The position numbers and the translations under genes are program-made. Shown in pieces: positions 1-12,295 of a stretch of DNA of 64,000 nt (positions are counted from its first letter, which is position 1; each line of letters begins with the position of its first letter). The notes under the pieces are model-generated. The model did not search any database. It was not told where the DNA came from and was given only the letters and a program-made list of their open reading frames with translations. This DNA comes from Streptomyces sp. CB02959 (GTDB lineage Bacteria > Actinomycetota > Actinomycetes > Streptomycetales > Streptomycetaceae): the NCBI RefSeq assembly GCF_002803155.1, contig NZ_NNBP01000016.1, forward strand, positions 124,001-188,000, given 5' to 3'.

Positions 1-641
1 CCCAACTCCAGCTCACCGTCGGGGAGTTCGAAGGTCGGACCGCCCTTGGCGGGCGTCGAGCAGGCGCTCAGCGCCACCCCGAAACTCCGTGACGACGCCA
101 CGACCCGGCGGGCCACCGCCTCCACCCGCTCCAGCGGCATCCCCTCCTCCGCCGCGGCCCCCGCGATCTTCTCCACGAACAGCGTCGCCCCGGTCCCGCG
201 CCGCCCCGCGGTGAAGGTCGAGTCGCGCACCGCCACGTCGTCGTCGACCAGCACGCTGGCGACCTGCACCCCCTCGTCCTCCGCCAGCTCCTCCGCCATC
301 CGGAAATTCAGCACGTCACCCGTGTAGTTCTTCACCACGAACAGCACCCCGCGCCCGGAGTCCACCGCCGCCGCGGCCCGCACCATCTGATCCGGCACCG
401 GTGAGGTGAACACCTCGCCCGGACACGCCGCATCCAGCATCCCCGGCCCCACGAACCCCCCGTGCAACGGCTCGTGTCCGCTCCCGCCGCCGGAGACCAG
501 CGCCACCTTCCCGGCCACCGGCGCGTCCCGCCGCACGACCACCCGGTTCTCCACGTCCACCACCAGCTCCGGGTGTGCCGCGGCCATCCCCCGCAGGGCA
601 TCCGCCACCACGGTTTCGGCGACGTTGATCAACATCTTCAT
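1..641 (-). CDS. dhaK: Dihydroxyacetone kinase subunit DhaK, 3' end outside window
   Basis: DhaK binds dihydroxyacetone covalently so that DhaL-ADP (with DhaM, PTS-linked) or ATP can phosphorylate it in the cytosol. The visible 213 residues start MKMLINVAETVV and contain the family signature GGGSGHEPLHGGFVG near residues 50-64, whose His contacts the substrate, and KNYTGDVLNF near 104-113, which carries the conserved Lys and Asp. The usual length is about 330 residues, so roughly one third is missing. The window ends just before the place where the covalent substrate-binding His is expected. The start at 641 is preceded by GGAAGG. DhaL and DhaM should lie to the left, outside the window. A 6-bp-arm inverted repeat sits about 35 nt upstream. 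Confidence 0.93.
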   Translation of the reverse strand, partial: MKMLINVAETVVADALRGMAAAHPELVVDVENRVVVRRDAPVAGKVALVSGGGSGHEPLHGGFVGPGMLDAACPGEVFTSPVPDQMVRAAAAVDSGRGVLFVVKNYTGDVLNFRMAEELAEDEGVQVASVLVDDDVAVRDSTFTAGRRGTGATLFVEKIAGAAAEEGMPLERVEAVARRVVASSRSFGVALSACSTPAKGGPTFELPDGELEL

Positions 642-675
642 GGGTACCTTCCAGGGATCCTGACAAGCACGTCCG

Positions 676-697
676 TGACCTATGTCTTTGCAGGTCA
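676..697. promoter_or_regulatory. Inverted repeat upstream of dhaK, possible operator
   Basis: TGACCT at 676-681 and AGGTCA at 692-697 form a perfect 6-bp inverted repeat with a 10-nt spacer. It lies 35 nt upstream of the dhaK start, where a repressor site would be expected. The regulator is unknown. Confidence 0.35.
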
Positions 698-1397
698 GAT
701 GCGGTTTCGCTGGTTCTTGATCTCGGCGCCCCAGGGCGCCTGGCGGCGGCTTCCGGCGGGACTGACGCTGACCTCACGCAGACTTTCCTGATAGGTAATC
801 AGCCAATCGGGTGACCTTTCCATCGGACTGCTCCGGCGGATCAAGTATCGGGCCGCGAGCTGCCGGCTGCACCGTCGTCCACAAGGTTTCTCCACCCCAA
901 CGGGCGCTCGGCGACCGACGCCCGCCCCTCCCGATGAACGCGCGCTGCGTAGTCACAAGCGATCCGCCGACATCCCGCCGGCGATGTGCCGCTCGACGAG
1001 AAGTGGCGCCTGGCCACCCGAACGGCGTAAGCGGGGCTCGCCGGCGGACTGCGGACGTCGCGCCGGCCGCTGCTCCGTTCGCGGCGCCGCACGCGGACTT
1101 TCCGGAGGGGCGGCAGAACAGTCCACCGCCACCAGGACCGCAGCCCTGGCTCCTCGCCCGCCTCCGGACGACCGTCGACCCGCACGCCAAGCGTTACCGG
1201 CAGCTCCTGGCGACGATCAACGGCTGGCCCGCGTCACCCGCACTCGCGCCCGTCTGCACCTGGTTCACCACCGCTCTTCGCGGTGCTTCCGCCGGGGCGG
1301 TGAGCCGTTGCCCCTCCGGAGTCCGAACGTGGCCGCGACTCGCCGGTGGAGACCGGGAACTCCGGCCGGGCCCTGCCAAGTCCCCCGTAACAGCACG

Positions 1398-1428
1398 CCG
1401 TTCGGGTAGCATCGACGGCTCCGAACGG
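1398..1428. promoter_or_regulatory. Inverted repeat flanking the -10 region of the beta-helix gene
   Basis: CCGTTCGG (1398-1405) and CCGAACGG (1421-1428) form a perfect 8-bp inverted repeat with a 15-nt spacer that includes a candidate -10 TAGCAT (1407-1412). It could be an operator or a 5' leader hairpin just before the ribosome-binding site at about 1436-1442. Confidence 0.4.
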
Positions 1429-1448
1429 GCGGCGTGGGGGAAGTCGAG

Positions 1449-3155
1449 ATGGTCGCGAGGTACTTCGTCTCGCCGCGGCGCGGTCGTCGCGGCTACTCCG
1501 ACATCGCGTCCGCCCTCGACGCCGCGGCCGGACGCGGCCGAGCGGCGCGCGTGGAGATCGCGCCGGGCCGCTACGAGGAGGCGCTCACCGTCCGGGGCGA
1601 CGTGGAGTTGGTCGCGGTCGACGGCCCGGGCTCCGTGGTGGTGCATCGGCCGCGCGGAACCGTCCTCGAAGCCTCCGGGGCGGCGCGCGTCCACGGCCTC
1701 GTGCTGATCGGCCGGGACGCCGACGTTGTCGACTGCCGTGCGGGCACGCTCACGTTGGAGCACTCGGAGGTCCGGGCGCACAACGGCGTCAGCGTGCGCG
1801 GGCGGCCGAACACCGCCGTGACGCTGCGGGACAGCGCGATCCGGCACGGCCGGACGCTCTTCGCCGGCGCCGGAGGGCTCATCGAACGGTGCCGGTTCAG
1901 CGACGCCGCCGACAACGCCGTCGCGGTGATCGAAGGCGCCCGCGTCGCGGTCCGGGACAGCTGGATCGGTGGCAGCCGCATCCACGGCGTGCGCGTCAGC
2001 GATGCCCGGGCCGAGGTCACCGGCTGCGAGCTGACCGGCACCGGAAAGGCCGCCCTCGTGGCGGACACCCAGGCGGAACTCACCGTGTCCGGCTGCACGA
2101 TCCACGCCGTGGACGCCGAGGCGGTGATGTTCATCGAGCAGTCCAGGGGCTCCGTGGACGGGGCCCGGGTCACCGACACCCAACACGGCATCGCGGTGGC
2201 GAGCGGCGCCGACCCGGTGGTGCGCGGATGCACGCTCACCGCGTGCCGCGACACCGGTATCAACGTCCAGACGTCGGGCCGCGGCAGGTTCGAGGACTGC
2301 GAGGTCCTCGCCGCGGGGAACGTCGCGGTCCTGTCGACCCAGGGCGGGGCTCCCGAAGTCCACGGCTGCCGCATCTCGGGAGGCAACGTCGGCATCGCCG
2401 TCACCGACGCCGCCAGAGGCCGCTTCACCCGGGTCGAGATCGGCGACCTGACGAGCGTGGCACTGCGGGTCAGCGACGACGCCAAGGCCGTTTTCGAGCA
2501 GGTCCGCGTGGAGCGCTGCCCGTCGGGCCTGGAGACCCGGGGCGGTGCGGGCACCACGGCGGAGGTCTCCGACTCCCGGTTCCGGGACTTCGGCATGTCC
2601 GCGGCCGAGGTGCTCGGCCACTCCCGGGTCACCCTCAAGGGCGTGGTCGCGGAGCGCGGTCGGCTGGGCTTCGGCGTCGGCGAGGACGCCCAGCTCTTCG
2701 CGTACGGCTGTGCCGTCGAAGGGGTGAGCTCCGGCGGGGCCCTCGGGTTCGGCCGGGCGCGGCTCGTCGCGCGGAACCTCACCGTGACCGGCTCGGAGGC
2801 GTTCGGCCTCTGCGGACTGGGCTCCGCCTATCTGGACGTCGCGGACAGCGGGTTCGTCGACTGCGCGGCCGCGGGTGCGAGCTTCGACGAGAAGTGCGCC
2901 GGCCGGCTGGCGGACTGCTCCGTGGACGGCACACAGGGGGTGGCCGTGCAGCACAACGGCCGCGTCGAACTGGTCTCGCTCCGCACGTCGCTGGCGGTCG
3001 TCACGAAGGAGCCGGAGCCCGCCGAGCCCGCGCCGACGACCGTCAACAACTTCATCGGCCCGGTCTTCCACCGGGAGGTCAGCGGCACCCAGCTGGCGTG
3101 GAACAACCACGACGTCATCCAGCAGCAGACCGACGAGGACGGATCCCGCGCATGA
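1449..3155 (+). CDS. Right-handed parallel beta-helix repeat protein with C-terminal NNF/VSG/AWNNH tag
   Basis: A 568-residue protein of the pectate-lyase-like beta-helix class. It starts VARYFVSPRRGRRGYSDIAS, followed by APGRYEEALTVRGDVELV, the usual opening of actinobacterial beta-helix proteins. About twenty rungs of roughly 22-24 residues follow, rich in G-C-x-hydrophobic turns. I see no pectate-lyase catalytic residues, signal peptide or membrane segment, so a cytosolic binding or scaffold role is more likely than sugar cleavage. After a Pro/Glu linker the last 45 residues carry a separate motif, NNFIGPVFHREVSG then AWNNHDVIQQQ, which recurs in the next gene. The start at 1449 (ATG) is preceded by GGGGGAAG; an in-frame GTG at 1434 is the alternative. 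The stop overlaps the next start (ATGA), so the two are translationally coupled. Confidence 0.85.
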   Translation: MVARYFVSPRRGRRGYSDIASALDAAAGRGRAARVEIAPGRYEEALTVRGDVELVAVDGPGSVVVHRPRGTVLEASGAARVHGLVLIGRDADVVDCRAGTLTLEHSEVRAHNGVSVRGRPNTAVTLRDSAIRHGRTLFAGAGGLIERCRFSDAADNAVAVIEGARVAVRDSWIGGSRIHGVRVSDARAEVTGCELTGTGKAALVADTQAELTVSGCTIHAVDAEAVMFIEQSRGSVDGARVTDTQHGIAVASGADPVVRGCTLTACRDTGINVQTSGRGRFEDCEVLAAGNVAVLSTQGGAPEVHGCRISGGNVGIAVTDAARGRFTRVEIGDLTSVALRVSDDAKAVFEQVRVERCPSGLETRGGAGTTAEVSDSRFRDFGMSAAEVLGHSRVTLKGVVAERGRLGFGVGEDAQLFAYGCAVEGVSSGGALGFGRARLVARNLTVTGSEAFGLCGLGSAYLDVADSGFVDCAAAGASFDEKCAGRLADCSVDGTQGVAVQHNGRVELVSLRTSLAVVTKEPEPAEPAPTTVNNFIGPVFHREVSGTQLAWNNHDVIQQQTDEDGSRA

Positions 3156-3559
3156 ACGACCCGCAGCACGCCGACAACGCCGCCGGGCCGGTGTTCCACG
3201 CCGAGGTCTCCGGCGCCCAGTTCGCCTGGAACAACCACACGGTCACCCAGCACCAGCAGAACGCCGGCCCCGCCGCGCCGGGCTTCGAGGCGCTCGCCGC
3301 CCTGGTCACCGACCTGCTCCGGGAACTGCCCCGGGTCGGTCTCGCCGACCAGGACCGCGAGGACACCGAGGCCGCGGCCCGGGAGGTGCTCGCGACGATC
3401 ACCGAGCCGACCCCGCCCGAGGCCGGTCGGCTCCGCCGCGCACTCGCCCTGCTCAGGGGAACGCTGGCCCCGGTCGCCACCGGCGTGGTGGCCGGTACGG
3501 CGGCGGGGGCGCAGGACTGGGCCCGCACCGCGATCGAGGGGCTGACCGGCACCTTCTGA
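3152..3559 (+). CDS. Small protein sharing the VSG/AWNNH tag with the upstream beta-helix protein
   Basis: A 135-residue protein whose residues 11-34 (GPVFHAEVSG then AWNNHTVTQHQQ) repeat the C-terminal tag of the beta-helix protein almost residue for residue. The rest is a predicted helical region of about 95 residues (two or three amphipathic helices, then an Ala/Gly-rich hydrophobic stretch near 105-120) with no recognised domain. The start overlaps the upstream stop by 4 nt, so the two are made together. The shared tag suggests that both proteins bind the same partner or each other. Function unknown. Confidence 0.85.
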   Translation: MNDPQHADNAAGPVFHAEVSGAQFAWNNHTVTQHQQNAGPAAPGFEALAALVTDLLRELPRVGLADQDREDTEAAAREVLATITEPTPPEAGRLRRALALLRGTLAPVATGVVAGTAAGAQDWARTAIEGLTGTF

Positions 3560-3738
3560 ACGCCGGCCCGGCTGTCGTCGGCCCCGCCGTCGGATACCCG
3601 GCGCGGCACGTCGCCGGTCAGGGCCCGACGACCGGTTCGCGGGCGGCCGGGGCGGAGGAACGGGGTAGGGCTCAGGGACGGACCCGGGGCCTCGTCGGCC
3701 CGCCCGCGGGTCCGACGTCTCATGGAGGGAGCACAAGG

Positions 3739-4710
3739 ATGACGACGGCCATCAAGCACCGTCACGTCGAGGTCAACGGAGTGCGGCTGCACATCGCCGA
3801 ACAGGGGGAGGGGCCACTGGTCCTGCTGCTGCACGGCTTTCCCGAGTGCTGGTACTCCTGGCGGCACCAGTTCGAGCCGCTCGCCGCCGCCGGCTACCGG
3901 GTCGTCGCCCCCGACCAGCGCGGCTACGCCCGCAGCGACCGCCCCAAGGACCCGTCCTCGTACACCATCCACCACCTCACCGGCGACGTCGTCGCCCTGA
4001 TCCACGCGCTGGGGGAGTCCCGCGCCTTCCTGGTCGGCCACGACTGGGGCGCGCCGGTCGCCTGGACGACCGCGCAGCTCCGTCCCGACCTGGTGCGCGG
4101 CGTCGCCGGTCTCAGCGTGCCGCCGTTCCCGCGCGGCGCACAGTCGATGGCGGCCGGCTTCCGGCAGCGGCTCGGCGAGCGCTTCTACTTCGTCTACTTC
4201 CAGGAACCGGGCCGCGCCGACGCCGAGTTGGCGGAGGACATCCGCTCCACCTTCCGGCGGACCCTGGCCGGTCTCCCCACGGAGGACGGCAGCAGGCTCT
4301 GGACGGTCCCGCCCGGCGGGCGGCTCCTCGACGCGCTCGCGGACCCCGAGCAGCTGCCGGACTGGCTGACCGAGGCCGATGTGGACGCGTTCGTGGCGGA
4401 GTACGCACCGCACGGCGCCGAGGCGTTCACCGGCGGCCTCAACTGGTACCGCGCCACCGATCTCAACTGGGAACTGACCGCCGCACTGGACGGGCTGCCC
4501 CTTTCCGTGCCCGCGCTGTACCTCGCCGGCGAAGAGGACCTCGTCACCGCCATGCCCGGAGCGCGGGACTTCATCGCCGCCCTGCCGCAGGTGCTGCCCC
4601 GACTGCACCACAGCGAGCTCTTCCCGGGCTGCGGCCACTGGACGCAGCAGGAACGCCCCGATGAAGTCAACGCGGCACTACTGGACTTCTTCGGCAGCGT
4701 CCGGGACTGA
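3739..4710 (+). CDS. Alpha/beta hydrolase, epoxide hydrolase type
   Basis: A 323-residue cytosolic hydrolase. HGFPE (residues 32-36) is the oxyanion-hole motif of epoxide hydrolases. GHDWG (100-104) carries the Asp nucleophile, and GHW near residue 300 supplies the catalytic His. Tyr residues in the lid (FYFVYF near 153-158, and NWYR near 240) fit the pair that polarises the epoxide. The length is typical. The start at 3739 has GGAGGG 9 nt upstream. A fluoroacetate or haloalkane dehalogenase is a less likely alternative because the lid tyrosines are kept. It stands alone between the tag-protein gene and the kinase, same strand. Confidence 0.87.
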   Translation: MTTAIKHRHVEVNGVRLHIAEQGEGPLVLLLHGFPECWYSWRHQFEPLAAAGYRVVAPDQRGYARSDRPKDPSSYTIHHLTGDVVALIHALGESRAFLVGHDWGAPVAWTTAQLRPDLVRGVAGLSVPPFPRGAQSMAAGFRQRLGERFYFVYFQEPGRADAELAEDIRSTFRRTLAGLPTEDGSRLWTVPPGGRLLDALADPEQLPDWLTEADVDAFVAEYAPHGAEAFTGGLNWYRATDLNWELTAALDGLPLSVPALYLAGEEDLVTAMPGARDFIAALPQVLPRLHHSELFPGCGHWTQQERPDEVNAALLDFFGSVRD

Positions 4711-4919
4711 GTCCCGGCCGGTCGAGGTCCGGTGGGCCGAGGCCCGTCGGCCGTCGGGGCGCTCGGGTGCCGGTGCCGGGCCCGCCCCGGCGGCCATGCG
4801 AAAAGGTGGTGCCGTCCCGGGGAGCGCCCGGCCGCCCGTGATCAACTTGGGTCTGCGGAACCGGAGTTCGACGGCGTGCGTCAGTACCACCATGGGAAGC
4901 AGCACAGGGGGGTGCCGCT

Positions 4920-6740
4920 GTGACAGACCCGTTCGAGATGGGCGTGTTCGCACTCAGTGGTGACGTGCGCCGACTCGGTCCGTATCAGCTGCTCGGCCAG
5001 CTGGCCACCGGCGGCATGGGCGTGATCTACCTCGGGCGGGATCCCCGCTCCGGCCGGATCGCCGCCGTCAAGACCCTGCTGGCCCCGGGGGGCGTCAGCG
5101 CGGAGGCCCGCAAGCGATTCGACCGCGAGGTCCGGCTCGCCCGCCGCGTCACGAGCACCAACACCGCCCGGGTACTGGACTCCGACGTCGAGGCCGGCCG
5201 GCCCTGGATGGCCATGGAGTACGTACCGGCGCCCTCGTTGGAGGCGCTGGTGGTGCAGCAGGGGTCGCTGCGGGACGAGCGCGCGGTGCGCTGGATCGGT
5301 TCCGGGGTGGTGCGGGCGCTGACCGAGCTGCACGGCAAGGGCATCGTGCACCGGGACGTCAAACCGCTGAACATCCTGCTGCCCGTCGACGGCCCGAAGG
5401 TCATCGACTTCGGCATCTCCCACGCCAGCGATCTCACCAGCACCCGGCTCACCCTGGGGACCATCGCCTTCGCCGCGCCGGAACAGGCCGAGGGGCAGCC
5501 CAGCACCCCGGCCTCGGACATCTACGCGCTGGGCATCACGCTGTACTACGTGGCGTGCGGGAAACTGCCCTACCCGGAGACCCACGAGCCGCTCCAGCAG
5601 CTCAACTACGTGCGACGGGCCGCCATCAGCCTGGACGGGCTGCCCGCGGGCCTCACCGCGGTGATCCGCGACTGCCTCGCGGTGCGGCCCGCCGACCGGC
5701 CGACCGCCGAGCAGCTGAACCGGCGGTTCGCCACCGGCACCACCAGGCTCCTGCCGCCCGGCTGGACGGCGTTGATCGGCCAGTACGCCGAGGAGGGCCG
5801 CCGGCTCCGGCGCGCCGCCGACCAGGCGGAGGCCGAGACGGTCACCCGCGGCTGGACCTCGGACCTGCCGGGCCGGACCAAGCTCCTCACCCAGGAGGCG
5901 CAGCCGCGGGCGGAGGCCCCGAAGCAGGCGTCGCGCCCGGAGCCGAAGAAGAGCGTTCCGCCGCCGAAGCCGGCCGGCGGCGGGAAACAGGAGAGCAAGG
6001 TCGAATGGGGCGCGGTGTTCGGGGCGGTACTCGTCGTCCTGGGCATCATCTGGCTGGTCCAGCACAACGTGAACCAGTCGACGGACACGTCGGCCGGCCC
6101 GTCGACCAGTAGCGCGACGACGCCCAGCAGCGCCGCCCGGGACCTGAGCGCCGGCACCTCCGGCGGAAGCCGCAGCGGTGGAGCGGGCGTCGGCCCCGCC
6201 CCCACCACCTACAGCCCCAGCCCCAGTCCCAGCTCGTACAGTCCCAGCCCCAGTCCCCCCAGTGCCGAGGACATCGCCTTCGGCCGCGTCGCCACGGCCG
6301 ACTGCCTGGGCAACTACTCCGGCACCGGCCTGGACTGGACCCCGTCCACCCCGACGGTGACCAGCTGCGCCGGCAGCGACGCCTATTACCGGGTGACGTC
6401 GACCGAGCGCTCCGGGAGCTGCGCCTCGGCCGACAAGACCTGGTTCCACAGCAACAGCGACAGCTCCGACACCAACCTCTGCCTGAAGCGCAACTACGCC
6501 GCCGGGCAGTGCATGTTCGCCGACGCCCAGGGCCGGACGCTCTCCGTCTACCGGAACGCCGTCACCCCGTGCGGCGCCGGCATCCCGGCCAAGTACCAGT
6601 ACACCGTGCAGATCACGAAGGTGTACCCGAACGGTGCGCCGAACGACGCGTGCGGAAGCGACCGCCTCTGGAAGCCGGGCGACGGCGCCGTCTACTGCGG
6701 CAAGGCCATCTGGAAGCGCCACGGCCTGCCCGACATGTAG
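4920..6740 (+). CDS. Transmembrane Ser/Thr protein kinase with Cys-rich extracytoplasmic domain
   Basis: A 606-residue PknB-type kinase. The glycine loop ATGGMG (about 28-33), the Lys in AAVKTLL (about 50), HRDVKPLN (about 142-149) and DFG (about 162) are all present, so it should be active. A Pro/Lys-rich juxtamembrane segment leads to a single membrane helix at about 363-381 (WGAVFGAVLVVLGIIWLV). Outside, a Ser/Thr/Pro linker (to about 450) precedes a C-terminal domain with roughly eight cysteines, probably disulphide-bonded, that resembles no PASTA repeat. It is likely a sensor kinase with an unknown ligand domain. The start is GTG at 4920, preceded by AGGGGGG. Confidence 0.92.
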   Translation: MTDPFEMGVFALSGDVRRLGPYQLLGQLATGGMGVIYLGRDPRSGRIAAVKTLLAPGGVSAEARKRFDREVRLARRVTSTNTARVLDSDVEAGRPWMAMEYVPAPSLEALVVQQGSLRDERAVRWIGSGVVRALTELHGKGIVHRDVKPLNILLPVDGPKVIDFGISHASDLTSTRLTLGTIAFAAPEQAEGQPSTPASDIYALGITLYYVACGKLPYPETHEPLQQLNYVRRAAISLDGLPAGLTAVIRDCLAVRPADRPTAEQLNRRFATGTTRLLPPGWTALIGQYAEEGRRLRRAADQAEAETVTRGWTSDLPGRTKLLTQEAQPRAEAPKQASRPEPKKSVPPPKPAGGGKQESKVEWGAVFGAVLVVLGIIWLVQHNVNQSTDTSAGPSTSSATTPSSAARDLSAGTSGGSRSGGAGVGPAPTTYSPSPSPSSYSPSPSPPSAEDIAFGRVATADCLGNYSGTGLDWTPSTPTVTSCAGSDAYYRVTSTERSGSCASADKTWFHSNSDSSDTNLCLKRNYAAGQCMFADAQGRTLSVYRNAVTPCGAGIPAKYQYTVQITKVYPNGAPNDACGSDRLWKPGDGAVYCGKAIWKRHGLPDM

Positions 6741-6746
6741 TGGTCG

Positions 6747-6791
6747 GGCGGGCAGGCGGGCGGGCGCGCGCCGCCTGACCGCCTGCCCGCC
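6747..6791. terminator. Bidirectional hairpin terminator
   Basis: GGCGGGCAGGCGG (6747-6759) pairs perfectly with CCGCCTGCCCGCC (6779-6791). It lies between the convergent kinase and quinone oxidoreductase genes. There is no U-tract, as is common in Streptomyces. Confidence 0.75.
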
Positions 6792-6823
6792 TACGGGCCC
6801 GCGGTCGCGCCGCAGCCGCCGCG

Positions 6824-7852
6824 TCAGTCGGTGGCCACCTCCACCAGCACCTTGCCGACGACGTTCCGCTGCACCGCGGCCTGCGCGTCGCCGGTCTTCT
6901 CCAGGGGGAAGCGGTGCAGCGGGAGTCCGGCGTCGTCCCCCACGCGCAGCGCGCCGTCCGCGACGGCCGCCGTGACGGCGGCGACGGCGTCGGCCTTCGC
7001 CGCTTCGGGGAGCGTGTAGACCAGCACCCCCTGCCACCGGAGATTGGCGAACAGGAAGGGGTGTACGGGGAAGGCGAGGGTGTCGGCACCGGTGTCGGCG
7101 TAGCAGGCGATGGTGGCGTGCGGCGCCGCGACGTGGTGGTCGAGGCCGGCGTTCACCGCGGGGGCCACCTCGACAACGAGGTCGACGCCGCCCGGGACCA
7201 GCGCGCGGATCGCGGAAGCCGCGTCGTCCGCACGGTAGTCGACGACGTGGTGGGCCCCGGCCGCCCGGGCGAGGGCGGCCTTGGCCGGGCCGCTGACGGT
7301 CGTCACCACCGTGGCGCCGGCCCATCGGCTCAGTTGTATCGCCGCGTTGCCCACGGCACCGGCGCCGCCCGCGACGAGCACGGTCCGTCCCGCGAGCGCG
7401 CCGGGAGCCAGCCGCCGCGGGCCGCCGTCGGCGACGGTCAGGCAGCGGTGGGCGGTGAGCGCGGGGATGCCCAGGCTCGCGCCCAGCTCGAACGAGGCGT
7501 GGTCGGGCAGGGCCACCGCCTGGGCCTGCGGAAGGACCACGTACTCCTGGGCGGTGCCGTTCGCGCGCTGCCAGGCGGCCTCCCAGATCCAGACCCGTTG
7601 GCCGACCCGGTCGGCGGGCACGCCCGCGCCGACCGCGTCGATCGTGCCGGCGCCGTCCTGGTGGGGCACCTGGCCCTGGCCGTCCGCGGAGAACCCGAAG
7701 ACCGAGACCGTACGGGCCTTCCAGTCGGTCGGGTTGACCCCGGAGAGGTGGATCCTGACCCGGACCTCGCCGGGACCGGGGGCGGGTACCGGCCGTTCTT
7801 CCAGGCCGAGGACGTCGGGGCCGCCATGCTGTCGGTACACAATCGCCTTCAT
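6824..7852 (-). CDS. Zinc-independent NADPH:quinone oxidoreductase (MDR superfamily)
   Basis: A 342-residue medium-chain reductase. The N-terminal GroES-like part opens MKAIVYRQHGGPDVL and carries GVNPTDWKAR, typical of quinone oxidoreductases. The Rossmann loop reads AGGAGAVGNAAIQLSRWAG. No structural- or catalytic-zinc cysteines are visible, so it is not an alcohol dehydrogenase. It should reduce quinones or enones with NADPH. The start is taken at 7852 by the conserved opening; the frame extends further upstream, but without a family-like sequence. A second paralogue lies at 42064-43026. Confidence 0.88.
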   Translation of the reverse strand: MKAIVYRQHGGPDVLGLEERPVPAPGPGEVRVRIHLSGVNPTDWKARTVSVFGFSADGQGQVPHQDGAGTIDAVGAGVPADRVGQRVWIWEAAWQRANGTAQEYVVLPQAQAVALPDHASFELGASLGIPALTAHRCLTVADGGPRRLAPGALAGRTVLVAGGAGAVGNAAIQLSRWAGATVVTTVSGPAKAALARAAGAHHVVDYRADDAASAIRALVPGGVDLVVEVAPAVNAGLDHHVAAPHATIACYADTGADTLAFPVHPFLFANLRWQGVLVYTLPEAAKADAVAAVTAAVADGALRVGDDAGLPLHRFPLEKTGDAQAAVQRNVVGKVLVEVATD

Positions 7853-7956
7853 GCGGCGTACAAGTCGCCGGTGCGGAGGTTTGTTCCCGGTGCGGGCCGA
7901 CTCCGGTGCCGGGGGGCCGTGTTGACCCCCTGTCAGCGCCCGCGTCCGGCCTCCCG

Positions 7957-8318
7957 CTACAACTCGCCGGCCCGCCACCGGGCCTCCTCGGCGTCCAGGT
8001 CGGCACGGTGCGGGGCGCGCCGGCGCACCGCGGCCAGCCAGGTGCGCAGGTGCGGGCCGAGCGCGTCGGGGGTGGCCGGGGCCGGGAGGCCGCCGTCGGC
8101 GAACAGTGCGAGGAGTCCGGCCGCCGCCGGGTCGTCCGGGTCGCAGGAGGCGCAGAGCACGGACTCCCTGAGGCCGTGGACCGGCTCGCCGGAGCGGTTG
8201 TGCCAGGTGTGGGGGTAGCGGGCGACCAGCAGCACCGCGGTCCGGCAGCGCGGGCAGGGCGGGGGAGCGGGGTCGGCGGCCCGCAGCGCTATGGGGTGCG
8301 GCAGGTCGGGGGCGGGCG

Positions 8319-8322
<4 letters not shown>
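7957..8322 (-). CDS. Small zinc-ribbon-like protein (DUF6300-like) coupled to dnaE
   Basis: A 121-residue protein with CPRC (about 23-26) and CASC (about 57-60), a likely four-Cys zinc ribbon, flanking ARYPHTWHNRSGEPVHGLRE. It resembles the Streptomyces DUF6300 family as I remember it, whose function is unknown. Its ATG (8320-8322) overlaps the dnaE stop (ATGA), so it is translated from the same message as the polymerase. This coupling hints at a replication- or repair-linked job, but nothing in the sequence shows it directly. Confidence 0.8.
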
Positions 8323-11915
<3,593 letters not shown>

Positions 11916-12064
11916 GGCTGCGTCACCTCCGGGACGGGTGGGCGGCCCCACCCGGCCGGGGCCGCGGTGGTGGCCTTACAAGGGGCCGACGGCGTCAACG
12001 GAGGCGGACGGAGCCGCGCCGGCCGAAGGGCGGAGGGGACGGACGCCTCGGAGCGCTGCGAGAC

Positions 12065-12089
12065 ACCGGACAACCATGTGTTGTCCGGT
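12065..12089. promoter_or_regulatory. 25-bp perfect palindrome, likely operator
   Basis: ACCGGACAAC (12065-12074) and GTTGTCCGGT (12080-12089) are perfect inverted arms around CATGT. It lies about 150 nt upstream of the dnaE paralogue and 220 nt upstream of the LysR gene. It does not match the actinobacterial LexA box. A partial copy (CCGGACAAAA) follows at about 12163. Confidence 0.55.
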
Positions 12090-12274
12090 ATGCAGCCGGG
12101 CTCCGCTGTGCATCCGGCCTGTGAACGCCGACTCCGGCCTTGTCCGCTGCCGTTCCGGCGCCGGACAAAACCCAATGTCCTGTGCATTTTCGGGAATCCG
12201 GTCCGGCTCCCCGTTGACGCCCGCCATCAAAGCCGCCATCCGGCTGGCAGATCAAACAACCGCGACGTCGGCGT

Positions 12275-12295
12275 GCCACAACGAAGCGTTGTGGC
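12275..12295. promoter_or_regulatory. Palindromic operator immediately upstream of the LysR gene
   Basis: GCCACAACG (12275-12283), spacer AAG, then CGTTGTGGC (12287-12295). A -10-like GATAGCC follows at 12296-12302, putting transcription start next to the GTG at 12311. The site therefore sits between -35 and -10 and would suit LysR autorepression. Confidence 0.6.

Larger units (their letters stand above)
642..1448. other. Long intergenic region without a supported gene
   Basis: About 800 bases separate dhaK from the beta-helix gene, and these two genes are divergent. Open frames here lack a convincing start, recognisable product and codon bias. The stretch from about 660 to 830 is less GC-rich than its surroundings and holds two inverted repeats (676-697, and CTGAT-N5-ATCAG at about 785-799). 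The right end holds the promoter of the beta-helix gene, with a possible -10 TAGCAT at 1407-1412. Confidence 0.6.

Noticed and set aside
774..1190. 138-residue minus-strand frame in the dhaK/beta-helix gap
   Set aside because: No ribosome-binding site, poor codon bias and no family resemblance.
1194..3110. 638-residue open frame on the minus strand opposite the beta-helix gene
   Set aside because: It is the antisense shadow of a gene with strong codon bias; its translation is low-complexity Arg/Gly/Ala with no recognisable domain.
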